From Hyphococcus luteus (lineage in GTDB: Bacteria; Pseudomonadota; Alphaproteobacteria; Caulobacterales; Parvularculaceae), in contig NZ_PJCH01000001.1 of the NCBI RefSeq assembly GCF_002943565.1, forward strand, positions 310,001 to 374,000: a DNA stretch of 64,000 nucleotides, given 5' to 3'. Positions 27,445 through 34,859 of this stretch are shown here, piece after piece (positions within the stretch are counted from its first letter, which is position 1; each line of letters starts with the position of its first letter). Both the position numbers and the translations under genes were made by a program. The notes beneath the pieces were generated by a model, which worked only from the letters and a program-made list of their open reading frames with translations, made no database searches and was not told the origin of the DNA.

Positions 27445-28047
27445 TTACGAAGCCAGACGCGCCGCGATCTTGGCCACATGCCGGCCCTGAAATTTCGCGC
27501 CTTCAAGCTCATTGTCGCTCGGCATGCGCGAGCCGTCGGCGCCGGTGATCGTCGAGGCGCCGTAAGGCGTGCCGCCGCTCAGCTCGCTCATGATCGAAGC
27601 GCCTTCCCATTCATAGGGCAAGCCCACAATGACCATGCCATGATGAAGAAGCGTCGTGTGGAACGACGTGATCGTCGTTTCCTGGCCGCCATGCTGGCTG
27701 GCGGTCGACGTGAAGACGCTGCCGACCTTGCCCACAAGCGCGCGCGACATCCACAACGGCCCCGTCTGGTCGAGGAAATTGCGCATCTGCGCGGCCATGT
27801 TTCCGAAGCGCGTCGGCGTGCCGAAGATAATGGCGTCGTAGTTTTCGAGTTCAGCCGGGTCGGCGACAGGCGCCTCCTGGTCGAGCTTCAGGCCGGATTT
27901 GACGGCGACCTCCTCCGGCACGATTTCAGGCGTGCGCTTGACGTCGACCGTGACGCCGGAGACGGAGGACGCGCCCTCCGCCACGGCTTTCGCCAGCACC
28001 TCAACATGACCGTAACTCGAATAATAAAGCACCAGAACCTTGGTCAC
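27445..28047 (-). CDS. wrbA: NAD(P)H:quinone oxidoreductase WrbA
   Basis: 200 residues, the standard length of WrbA. Flavodoxin fold with [16 protein letters not shown] (FMN phosphate loop), [39 protein letters not shown] and GLPYEWEG, all hallmark WrbA segments. It reduces quinones by two electrons, avoiding semiquinone radicals. The start is taken as GTG (product MTKVLVLYY) because AAGGAG is 6 bases upstream of it; the TTG one codon earlier is too close. It lies between the receptor (39 bp upstream) and the VOC gene, so it may handle a quinone-like intermediate of the pathway. Confidence 0.93.
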   Translation of the reverse strand: MTKVLVLYYSSYGHVEVLAKAVAEGASSVSGVTVDVKRTPEIVPEEVAVKSGLKLDQEAPVADPAELENYDAIIFGTPTRFGNMAAQMRNFLDQTGPLWMSRALVGKVGSVFTSTASQHGGQETTITSFHTTLLHHGMVIVGLPYEWEGASIMSELSGGTPYGASTITGADGSRMPSDNELEGAKFQGRHVAKIAARLAS

Positions 28048-28086
28048 CAATGTCTCCTTTGTTCGGCTGCGCGGGACACAGCCTCG

Positions 28087-30345
28087 TTAGAAACGCACGG
28101 TCAGGTCAACACCCCACCGCATGGGCTGCGCCTTGAACAGGAACCCGCCGGGAGAATATTCCGTATTATATTCCTCGTCGAACAGGTTTTTCGACCAGAA
28201 CATCAAGGACCATGTATCGTTCATGATTCCGGCGCGAAGATTGACGAGATCGACCGGATCGCGCGCCACTGGCGTGGCGTCCAGCGCAAGCTCGGGCGCG
28301 CTGAAGGGGATCGTGAAGATCGTGTCGCCCAGGCGGTTGTAATCGACGCGCACCAGCCCTTCGATGTCGCCCCAGAGCGGCGTCCGGTACTCGGCGCCGA
28401 TATTGAGCGTATATTCCGAGACCAGCGGCGCCTGGGCGCCGATGGCGACAGGGTCCGGGAATTCAGTGATTTCGCTGTCGGTGTAGCCGAAACCGGCGTT
28501 GAAAGCGAAGTTGTCCGTCACTTGCGCGTTCAGCTCGACATCGAAGCCCTTATACTCGACCTCATCGATATTGCCGAGATTTTGCGTCGAGTTGGCGGCG
28601 ATGAAGACGAAAAAGTAAGTGCCCTCGGCTTTGGTGAAATAGCCGCTCGCATTGAGATTGACCCGGCCGTCCATGAAGGCGGATTTAAAACCCGCTTCAT
28701 AAGTGTTCGCCGTTTCCTGGTCGAAGAGATCGCCGACATTGAAAAAGCCGCTTGCATCCGCCAGCCCGCCGACGCCCGTCTGGTTGAAACCGCCGCTGCG
28801 GAAGCCGCGGCTGTAGCTGGCGAACAAATTCAGGTTGTCCGTCGCCGCATAGCTGAGGATCGCCTGCGGCTGCCAGTCGTCCCATGAGTTTTCGCGCACC
28901 AGGCCGGAGCTGCATTCGGGGCCCGGCGTGCAGGGCAGGAACGCCGTCGGCGTGAGCGTCGTGTTCTCGCGCTTGTCATGGTCGTAACGCAGATTGAGGG
29001 ACAGCTCGAGATCGTCCGTGATGTCGTAAGACGTATTGAGATAAACCGCCCATGCGAACTGGTCCTGGGAATCCGCCAGGAAGGTCAGCTGCGGATGAGC
29101 CGGATCGGTGCTCGGTTCGCGGTAAACCGGGATCACGCCCATGCCGGTGTCGATCTGGTTGCCTGTCGAGATGTATCGGTCGGTCGCATAAATCTGTCCG
29201 CCGACGATATAACGAAAACGGTTTTCCGAGGGCGACGTGAACCGCAGCTCCTGCGTGAACGTGTCAACGTCCAGAAACTGGGTCTGGCTGTAATTGAACC
29301 CGACCCGGTTGATCGGAAACGGACCGAAGGGATCGAACGGATAGCCGTCGCCGGTCAGCAATTCTTCAACGCTGTTGTAGCCGGTGATCGAGGTAAACGC
29401 GCCATAGTCGGTCTCATAAGTCAGCTTGAGCGCGGCGTCGTAAATGTCGCGCTCATTCTTGCCTGAGTTGTTAAGATCGATCGGGCGGTCCGTGTAATTG
29501 GGGTTGTTGAAATTCGGATTGGAGAAATCCGGGATCACATAGTAAAGCGCGCGGGTATCGAGAAGGTCGGCCGACAGCCGCAGATCGGCGGTGAAATTAT
29601 CCGTCGGCTCATAAAGGAACGAAAGCCGCGCGTTTAAATCCTCTACCGGATCGACGTTCTTTTTAGCGCTCGCGTCGGTCGTGTTGACATTGGTGAGATG
29701 GCCTTCGGTGTCGAAATAGGAAATCGCGCCGCGCATGGACAAATCATCGCCGAGCGGAACGGTCACCGCGCCCTGAAGTTTGTAGCCCGGGCCCGATTCA
29801 TAACCGCCGGTGAACTTCCCCTCGAATTCATCGCCCGGTTTTTTCGTCGTGATGACAATCGCGCCGCCAATGGCGTTGCGCCCGTAAAGCGCGCCCTGCG
29901 GGCCCTTCAGGACTTCGATCTGCTCGATGTCGATCAGCGCCTGATTGAACTGGGCAGGCTGCGTCATCGGCACGCCGTCGACGACGATCGCCGCGGACGG
30001 TTCGCTGTTGCGCGCCTGTGAGATGCCGCGAATGACGAGAAAGCTCGTGCCGGCGTTTTGCGTTTCGACGAAGGTGACGTTCGGCACCTGTTCGATAAAA
30101 TCCGCAGGCCGCTCAATGCCGCGATTCTGGATCGCCTGTTCGTTCAGCACAGTCACCTGCGCCGGCACATCCTGAATGGATTCGTCGCGCCGCCGCGCCG
30201 TAACGACGATCCGGTCGCCCGACGCCGCCGCGCCATCGCCGGTCTCGTCCGCTCCCGCCTGCGCCATCGCCAGTGAAGGCGTTAAAAAAGCCGCTATAGC
30301 CGTCGCCGACAGCAACGCGCGCGCATGTCTTGATGCAATGCCCAT
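28087..30345 (-). CDS. TonB-dependent outer membrane receptor
   Basis: 752 residues. Signal peptide ending at SLAMAQA, TonB box-like RIVVTARRRDES, plug domain with SFLVIRGISQARNSEP and IEQIEVLKGPQGALYGRNAIGGAIVITTK, then a 22-strand barrel ending in GVDLTVRF with a terminal phenylalanine. The plug type (RRRDESIQDVP) is that of receptors abundant in sphingomonads and relatives, often linked to uptake of aromatics or plant compounds. GGGAGG precedes the ATG. It heads the run receptor, wrbA, VOC, hydrolase. Its promoter region carries the tandem palindromes of site B overlapping the -35 element, so it is the best candidate for control by the neighbouring IclR regulator. Confidence 0.93.
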   Translation of the reverse strand: MGIASRHARALLSATAIAAFLTPSLAMAQAGADETGDGAAASGDRIVVTARRRDESIQDVPAQVTVLNEQAIQNRGIERPADFIEQVPNVTFVETQNAGTSFLVIRGISQARNSEPSAAIVVDGVPMTQPAQFNQALIDIEQIEVLKGPQGALYGRNAIGGAIVITTKKPGDEFEGKFTGGYESGPGYKLQGAVTVPLGDDLSMRGAISYFDTEGHLTNVNTTDASAKKNVDPVEDLNARLSFLYEPTDNFTADLRLSADLLDTRALYYVIPDFSNPNFNNPNYTDRPIDLNNSGKNERDIYDAALKLTYETDYGAFTSITGYNSVEELLTGDGYPFDPFGPFPINRVGFNYSQTQFLDVDTFTQELRFTSPSENRFRYIVGGQIYATDRYISTGNQIDTGMGVIPVYREPSTDPAHPQLTFLADSQDQFAWAVYLNTSYDITDDLELSLNLRYDHDKRENTTLTPTAFLPCTPGPECSSGLVRENSWDDWQPQAILSYAATDNLNLFASYSRGFRSGGFNQTGVGGLADASGFFNVGDLFDQETANTYEAGFKSAFMDGRVNLNASGYFTKAEGTYFFVFIAANSTQNLGNIDEVEYKGFDVELNAQVTDNFAFNAGFGYTDSEITEFPDPVAIGAQAPLVSEYTLNIGAEYRTPLWGDIEGLVRVDYNRLGDTIFTIPFSAPELALDATPVARDPVDLVNLRAGIMNDTWSLMFWSKNLFDEEYNTEYSPGGFLFKAQPMRWGVDLTVRF

Positions 30346-30420
30346 CCCTATTTCCTCCCTAAAGCATCGTTCTTCGCCGGGCGGTTTTCCGCCTCTTCAG
30401 GCCAACGATTCTTGCCGCTT

Positions 30421-30449
30421 CATCGTAAATCTTCGTAGATCGAAGTCAA
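30421..30449 (-). promoter_or_regulatory. Candidate promoter of the receptor-wrbA-VOC-hydrolase operon
   Basis: On the minus strand TTGACT (complement of 30444-30449) is followed after 17 bp by ACGATG, or after 16 bp by TACGAT. It is about 75 bp before the receptor ATG. The -35 hexamer sits in the gap between the two site B palindromes, so a bound regulator would cover it. Confidence 0.5.
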
Positions 30450-30463
30450 GTTCGATATTCGAA
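30432..30463. promoter_or_regulatory. Tandem TTCG-N5-CGAA palindromes, site B
   Basis: TTCGTAGATCGAA (30432-30444) and TTCGATATTCGAA (30451-30463), both with perfect TTCG/CGAA arms, 19 bp apart start to start. The second is identical to the first palindrome of site A. It lies between the IclR gene and the receptor it probably controls. Confidence 0.7.
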
Positions 30464-30529
30464 ATTTGAAAACTGGCGCAATGGCGGAATGCGGGCTTCC
30501 CGTCCGCCGCCGCCTGATTGAGCCGCCGA

Positions 30530-31345
30530 TTAGTCGTCGCTGCTAAGAGAGTGGGAAATATAAGGATGTCTGGCGAGCGCCGTCTGGATCTCCGAGGCCG
30601 CGCGCCGGAGCACCGGCACATGGGCGCTGATCAATTCGTCGACCGACACCCGAGTCGTTGAAGTGGAGCAGTTAACGGCGGCCACGATCCGCCGCTCGCG
30701 GTCGAAGACCGGCGTGGAGACGGAGACGATGCCGTAATCGAGCTCGTCGAGGGCGGAAGCGAAGCCGTCCTCGCGCACCTGTGACAGGACTGCGCGCAAT
30801 TCGTCAGGCGAGGTGATGGTGCGCTCAGTGTACCGGGTCAGCGGCGCCGTTTCGAAATACGCCTCAAGGGCCTCGTCGCTCTGGAAAGCCAACAGCACTT
30901 TGCCGAGCGACGTCGCATGCGCCGGGAATCTTGTTCCCACATTGGCGCTGAGGCGGATGGGGCGCAGGGTCGACACATGCGCCACGTAAAGAACGTCGCG
31001 CCCGGAAAGGACGGCCATGGACGAGCTGTCGCCGGTTTCGTCGCGCACGGCCTGCAGGAACGGCAATGCGACGGTTTCGAGATTCATGGAGGAAATATAG
31101 GACCAGCCGAAGGCCAGCACTTCCGGACGCAACAGGAAGCGGCGGCCGTGTTTGGCCACATAGCCGAGCTTGACGAGCGTGTTGAGGCAGCGGCGCGCGA
31201 CGGCGGGGCTCAGATTGGTGACGGCGGCGACTTCGCTCAGCTGCATCTCCGGCCGGCTCTGGTCGAACGCCCGCAACACCGAAAGCCCGCGTTCCAGCGT
31301 CGAGAGATATTCCGGCTCCTTGTCGGAGTTTTTGGCCCTGGCCAT
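30530..31345 (-). CDS. IclR family transcriptional regulator (PcaR/PobR-like)
   Basis: 271 residues. Residues 10-70 form the winged helix-turn-helix (STLERGLSVLRAFD, LSEVAAVTNLSPAVARRCLNTLVKLGYV), followed by a GAF-like IclR effector domain (about 85-255) with GTRFPAHATSLGKVLLA, ELDYGIVSVSTPVFD and AAVNCSTSTTRV. The STLERGLSVL and LSPAVARR segments resemble the protocatechuate/hydroxybenzoate regulators PcaR and PobR. The start MARAKNSDK follows a weak GAGG; seven more codons upstream are open. It is flanked on the left by the receptor operon and on the right by CaiB, and tandem palindromes occur on both sides, so local control of both is likely. The effector may be an aromatic acid. Confidence 0.9.
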   Translation of the reverse strand: MARAKNSDKEPEYLSTLERGLSVLRAFDQSRPEMQLSEVAAVTNLSPAVARRCLNTLVKLGYVAKHGRRFLLRPEVLAFGWSYISSMNLETVALPFLQAVRDETGDSSSMAVLSGRDVLYVAHVSTLRPIRLSANVGTRFPAHATSLGKVLLAFQSDEALEAYFETAPLTRYTERTITSPDELRAVLSQVREDGFASALDELDYGIVSVSTPVFDRERRIVAAVNCSTSTTRVSVDELISAHVPVLRRAASEIQTALARHPYISHSLSSDD

Positions 31346-31502
31346 GTGCGGCGCCTCAAAGATCAAGCGCCGTGACTTATCGTGCTCCGGCGGCGAAATC
31401 CAGCCTGAGAGGCATCGGTTCCGCAGCTCTCGGGGCGCCGGCGCATCCTCTTTCCTGACTGCGCCGCAAGCTTTGAGTGCAAGACTGTATGCCCCGGATC
31501 GG

Positions 31503-32651
31503 CTATTCCGCCGCGCCTTTGGTTTTTGCGCGGCCTAGAATTTCACCATTATGCTCGCCGAGGGTCGGCGGCGCTTTCACCTCGCTCGGGCGCGCGCCGT
31601 CGAAGCTGAGGGGCGAGCGAACGGTGCGGAATTCGCCCATTTCCGGATGCGTATCTTTCAGCTCCAGCCCGAGATGGCGGGCCTGCGCGCTTTCAAGAAC
31701 TTCCGGCGGATTGCGCAGGGGCGAATGCGGCACCTCCCCTTCCGCCAGACGCGCGCACCATTCATCAAGCGAGCGCGTCTTGAAGATCGGCGCCAGAAAA
31801 TCGTTCACCCCTTCATAATTCTCGATGCGCGCATTGCGGTCGGCGAATTCGGGACGGTCGAGCATATCCGGCTGGTCCACGGCCTTCGCCAGATTCTCCC
31901 AGAATTTCGGCGGCGAGGACATGTGAAGCGCAAGCCAGCGCCCGTCGCCGCACTCGAAGACATAGGACTGCGAAACATGGGGGCGGCTATAAGGCCCCAT
32001 GATCTCACCGGCGGAAAGATAATGCGTAAAGTCGTCGAGATTGAAATGGCACATCGCCTCGAACATCGAGGTTTCCACAAGGCGGCCCTTGCCGGTGCGC
32101 GCGCGCTCATTGAGCGCGGCGAGCGTTCCGAACGCGGCGTAAAAGCCGGTGACCGCATCGGCGATCGCCGGGCCGACGACGCGCGGATGCTCCGGATTGA
32201 CGAGCAGCCTTAAAAAACCGCTGGCGGCCTGGGCGACGCTGTCGAAAGCGGGACGCTCCTTGTCCGGACCATCGGGGCCGAAGCCCGAGATCGAGCAATA
32301 AACGAGCTGCGGATTGATCTCTTTCAGGCGCTCATAATCGACATTGAGACGCCCTGCGACGCCGGGACGGAAATTCTGGATGAAGACGTCCGCCTCGGCG
32401 ACGAGCCGGTCCAGCGCCGCCAGATCCTCGGCGTCCTTGGTGTTCAGCGTAATGCTGCGCTTGTTGCGGTTGTAGGTCTGGAAATGCGGGCTGTAGAGCT
32501 CGCCCTTGAACGCCCGGAACGGATCGCCGGAGCCCGGCTGCTCGATCTTGATCACATCGGCGCCGAGATCGGCGAGCAACATGCCCGCCGCCGGGCCGGT
32601 GATGAAGGTGCCCATCTCGAGCACGGTGATGTCGCTGAGCACTTTCGCCAT
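31503..32651 (-). CDS. CaiB/BaiF family (class III) CoA transferase
   Basis: 382 residues of the class III CoA transferase fold: VLEMGTFITGPAAGMLLADLGADVIKIEQP at the N-terminus, NRNKRSITLNTKD, VFIQNFRPGVAGRL and SISGFGPDGP, all family markers. It moves CoA between carboxylic acids in the cytoplasm. At the position where the catalytic aspartate normally stands (GQ-VDVS in formyl-CoA transferase) this protein has LVETSMFEA, i.e. glutamate. That occurs in other family members but makes substrate prediction harder. AGGAG precedes the ATG. It is divergent from the citryl-CoA lyase-like gene, with tandem IclR-type palindromes and a promoter between them. It may activate an acid that the lyase then cleaves. 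Confidence 0.88.
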   Translation of the reverse strand: MAKVLSDITVLEMGTFITGPAAGMLLADLGADVIKIEQPGSGDPFRAFKGELYSPHFQTYNRNKRSITLNTKDAEDLAALDRLVAEADVFIQNFRPGVAGRLNVDYERLKEINPQLVYCSISGFGPDGPDKERPAFDSVAQAASGFLRLLVNPEHPRVVGPAIADAVTGFYAAFGTLAALNERARTGKGRLVETSMFEAMCHFNLDDFTHYLSAGEIMGPYSRPHVSQSYVFECGDGRWLALHMSSPPKFWENLAKAVDQPDMLDRPEFADRNARIENYEGVNDFLAPIFKTRSLDEWCARLAEGEVPHSPLRNPPEVLESAQARHLGLELKDTHPEMGEFRTVRSPLSFDGARPSEVKAPPTLGEHNGEILGRAKTKGAAE

Positions 32652-32776
32652 AAAGCAGCTCCTAAAACGTTGGAGGCGGCGCTTCGCCCCAGCTTTCCCG
32701 CAACGGGTCTTCGCAACAGGGCTTTGCGCCTATTATCAAGGCCTGACCTTCAAAATGCGGCGCTATCCTTGACATC

Positions 32777-32805
32777 GCTATAGAAAATTCGAATAACGAA
32801 GACAA
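32777..32805 (-). promoter_or_regulatory. Candidate promoter of the CaiB-type gene
   Basis: On the minus strand TTGTCT (complement of 32800-32805) and TATAGC (complement of 32777-32782) are 17 bp apart. The geometry relative to the tandem palindromes is the same as at the receptor promoter: the -35 falls in the 6-bp gap. It implies a leader of about 120 nt. Confidence 0.55.
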
Positions 32806-32819
32806 GTTCGGAATGCGAA
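32788..32819. promoter_or_regulatory. Tandem TTCG-N5-CGAA palindromes, site C
   Basis: TTCGAATAACGAA (32788-32800) and TTCGGAATGCGAA (32807-32819), both with perfect arms, 19 bp apart start to start. It lies between the divergent CaiB and citryl-CoA lyase-like genes, 137-168 bp and 104-135 bp from their starts, so it could control either or both. Confidence 0.7.
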
Positions 32820-32922
32820 AATTTTGCGTTGATTGGCCCAATCACGCGTGGCAGGCCGGCGCAAATATGCGATTTCACCTGAGGGGCGGCCCCGCCCGGC
32901 TCGGATGAAAGGATCAAGACTT

Positions 32923-33702
32923 ATGCGCATCGGAAAACAGGATAAGCCCTACAGCGCGATTTGCACTTCGACGGCGGAAAACATTAGCGTCCGCGGACGC
33001 GACCTCTGCGAAGACATTATCGGCAAGCTCGATTTCACGAGTTATTTCTGGCTCCTCGTTACCGGCGATGAGCCAACCGCCACGCAGAAAAAATTCGCCG
33101 ACGCCGTCCTCGCCGCGATCGCCGAGCATGGCCTCGTGCCGAGCGTCGTCGCGTCGCGCATGACTTACGCCGCTGCGCCGGAAGCCTTTCAAGGCGCCGT
33201 CGCCGCCGGCCTTCTCGGCTGCGGCTCGGTCGTGCTCGGCAGCGCTGAAATCGCCGGCCGCTTTCTCGCCGATATTGTCGCCGACGGCGACGATGTCGAC
33301 GCCGCCGCCGAACGCGCGGTCAAACGCCTGCGCGAAACGAAAACGCCGGTGCCGGGCTTCGGCCACCCGCAGCATTCGGGCGGCGACCCGCGCGCCCATC
33401 GCCTGCTCGGCATGGCGCGCGATGACAACGCCGCCGGCGCGCATATCCGCGCGCTCGAAGCCGTCGAGAAAGTGATCCCCAATGTCATCGGCCGCACGCT
33501 GCCGATCAATGTCAACGGCGCCATTCCGGCGGTGATGCTGGATGTCGGCTTTCCGCTCGGCGCGCTCAAAGGCATTTCACTGCTCGCGCGCACGGCGAGC
33601 CTGATCGGCCATCTTCAGGAAGAAACGGAACGGCCCATCGGCTTTATCCTGTCGGGCAAAGCCGCCGAATCCATCACCTATGACGGGCCGGACATGAAAT
33701 AA
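32923..33702 (+). CDS. Citryl-CoA lyase-like protein (citrate synthase superfamily)
   Basis: 259 residues, about two thirds of a full citrate synthase and the size of the stand-alone citryl-CoA lyase-like branch. Family marks are SVRGRDLCEDIIGKLDFTSYFWLLVTGDEPT, the catalytic region PGFGHPQHSGGDPRAHRLLGMA, and NVNGAIPAVMLDVGFP. The predicted reaction is cleavage (or formation) of a citryl-CoA-like thioester into an acyl-CoA and a 2-oxo acid. The start MRIGKQDKP is the likely one, with AAAGGA somewhat far upstream; an in-frame ATG six codons earlier is possible. The MetE-core gene follows 19 bp later, so the two are co-transcribed up to the terminator at 34745. Confidence 0.83.
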   Translation: MRIGKQDKPYSAICTSTAENISVRGRDLCEDIIGKLDFTSYFWLLVTGDEPTATQKKFADAVLAAIAEHGLVPSVVASRMTYAAAPEAFQGAVAAGLLGCGSVVLGSAEIAGRFLADIVADGDDVDAAAERAVKRLRETKTPVPGFGHPQHSGGDPRAHRLLGMARDDNAAGAHIRALEAVEKVIPNVIGRTLPINVNGAIPAVMLDVGFPLGALKGISLLARTASLIGHLQEETERPIGFILSGKAAESITYDGPDMK

Positions 33703-33721
33703 AAAATTAAGGGAGACGCCC

Positions 33722-34744
33722 ATGATTTTACTGCCAACCTCGCTTGTCGGATCCTACCCGCAGCCGGACTGGCTGATCGACAGAGAAAAACTGGCCGGGC
33801 GCTTTCCCCCACGCGTGCGCGTCAATGAATTATGGCGCGTCGCGCCGGAATGGCTCGAACAGGCGCAGGACGATGCGACGATCCTCGCCATTCGCGACCA
33901 GGAGCGCGCCGGCCTCGATATCATCACCGACGGCGAAATGCGCCGGGAAAGCTATTCCAACCGCTTCGCCACCGCGCTTGACGGCGTGGATCTCGACAAT
34001 CACGGCGAAGCCCTCGACCGCAGCGGACATCCCAATCCGGTGCCGCGCATCGTCGGCAAGATCAAGCGCCGCCATTCCGTTCAGGTGCGCGACGTGAAAT
34101 TCCTGCGCGCCAATACCGACAAGGCGATCAAAATCACCGTGCCCGGTCCGTTCACCATGTCGCAGCAGGCGCAGAACGACTTTTATGAGTCGGAAGCTGA
34201 AATGGCGCTCGACTACGCCGCCGCCGTCAATGAAGAGATCAAGGATATGTTCGACGCCGGCGCCGATTATGTGCAAATCGACGAGCCTTACATGCAGGCG
34301 CGCCCTGAAAAAGCCCGCGAATACGGCGTCGATGCGCTGAACGCCGCGCTAGACGGCGCGAAAGGCAAGACCGCCGTTCATATCTGCTTCGGCTACGCCG
34401 CGATCATTCACGAAAGGCCGGAAGGGTATTCCTTTCTGCCGGAGCTTTCCGATTGCTGCGTTCAACAAGTCTCCGTCGAGACGGCGCAGTCCAATCTCGA
34501 CACCTCCGTGCTCGAAAACTTGCGCGGCAAAACAGTCATTCTCGGCGTCATCGATCTTTCAACCAATGACGTCGAAACGCCGGAAACGGTCGCGGAGAGA
34601 ATTCGCCGCGCCCTCCCCCATGTGGACGCCGACAAGATCATCGTCGCGCCCGATTGCGGCATGAAATACCTGCCGCGCGACGTGGCGTTCGGAAAAATGA
34701 AAGCGATGGCCGAAGGCGCCGCGCTTGTGAGAGCCGAACTGTAA
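33722..34744 (+). CDS. MetE-core protein 1 (cobalamin-independent methionine synthase C-terminal domain family)
   Basis: 340 residues, only the catalytic C-terminal barrel of MetE (full MetE has about 750). Visible: LVGSYPQPDWL near the start, ITDGEMRRESY, TVPGPFTMSQQ, YVQIDEPYMQ, and zinc ligands in HICFGYA (His-x-Cys), a Glu in QVSVETA and Cys in APDCGMKYLPR. Stand-alone MetE-core proteins include methyltransferases that use donors other than methyl-THF-polyglutamate, and thiol transferases. GGGAG precedes the ATG. It follows the citryl-CoA lyase-like gene and has a paralogue at 36297. It probably activates a thiol with zinc and accepts a methyl or alkyl group; donor and thiol are unknown. 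Confidence 0.85.
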   Translation: MILLPTSLVGSYPQPDWLIDREKLAGRFPPRVRVNELWRVAPEWLEQAQDDATILAIRDQERAGLDIITDGEMRRESYSNRFATALDGVDLDNHGEALDRSGHPNPVPRIVGKIKRRHSVQVRDVKFLRANTDKAIKITVPGPFTMSQQAQNDFYESEAEMALDYAAAVNEEIKDMFDAGADYVQIDEPYMQARPEKAREYGVDALNAALDGAKGKTAVHICFGYAAIIHERPEGYSFLPELSDCCVQQVSVETAQSNLDTSVLENLRGKTVILGVIDLSTNDVETPETVAERIRRALPHVDADKIIVAPDCGMKYLPRDVAFGKMKAMAEGAALVRAEL

Positions 34745-34802
34745 GCGAGAGTCCCGAAACATCCGTGTTGGGATCAAGCCCATGGGACGCTCTCGGATTT
34801 TT
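34745..34802 (+). terminator. Rho-independent terminator after MetE-core gene 1
   Basis: CGAGAGTCCC (34746-34755) pairs with GGGACGCTCTCG (3484-95 of the same block, i.e. 34784-34795) with a 2-base bulge, with an inner ATCC/GGAT stem, followed by a T5 run at 34798-34802. It begins directly after the stop codon and separates the lyase/MetE-core 1 transcript from the methyltransferase gene. Confidence 0.75.
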
Positions 34803-34859
34803 GTAGTGCTGGTCCCACAGCTTCGCCGGTAAGCTGCTGCAAAAACAAAGGAAACGCTC

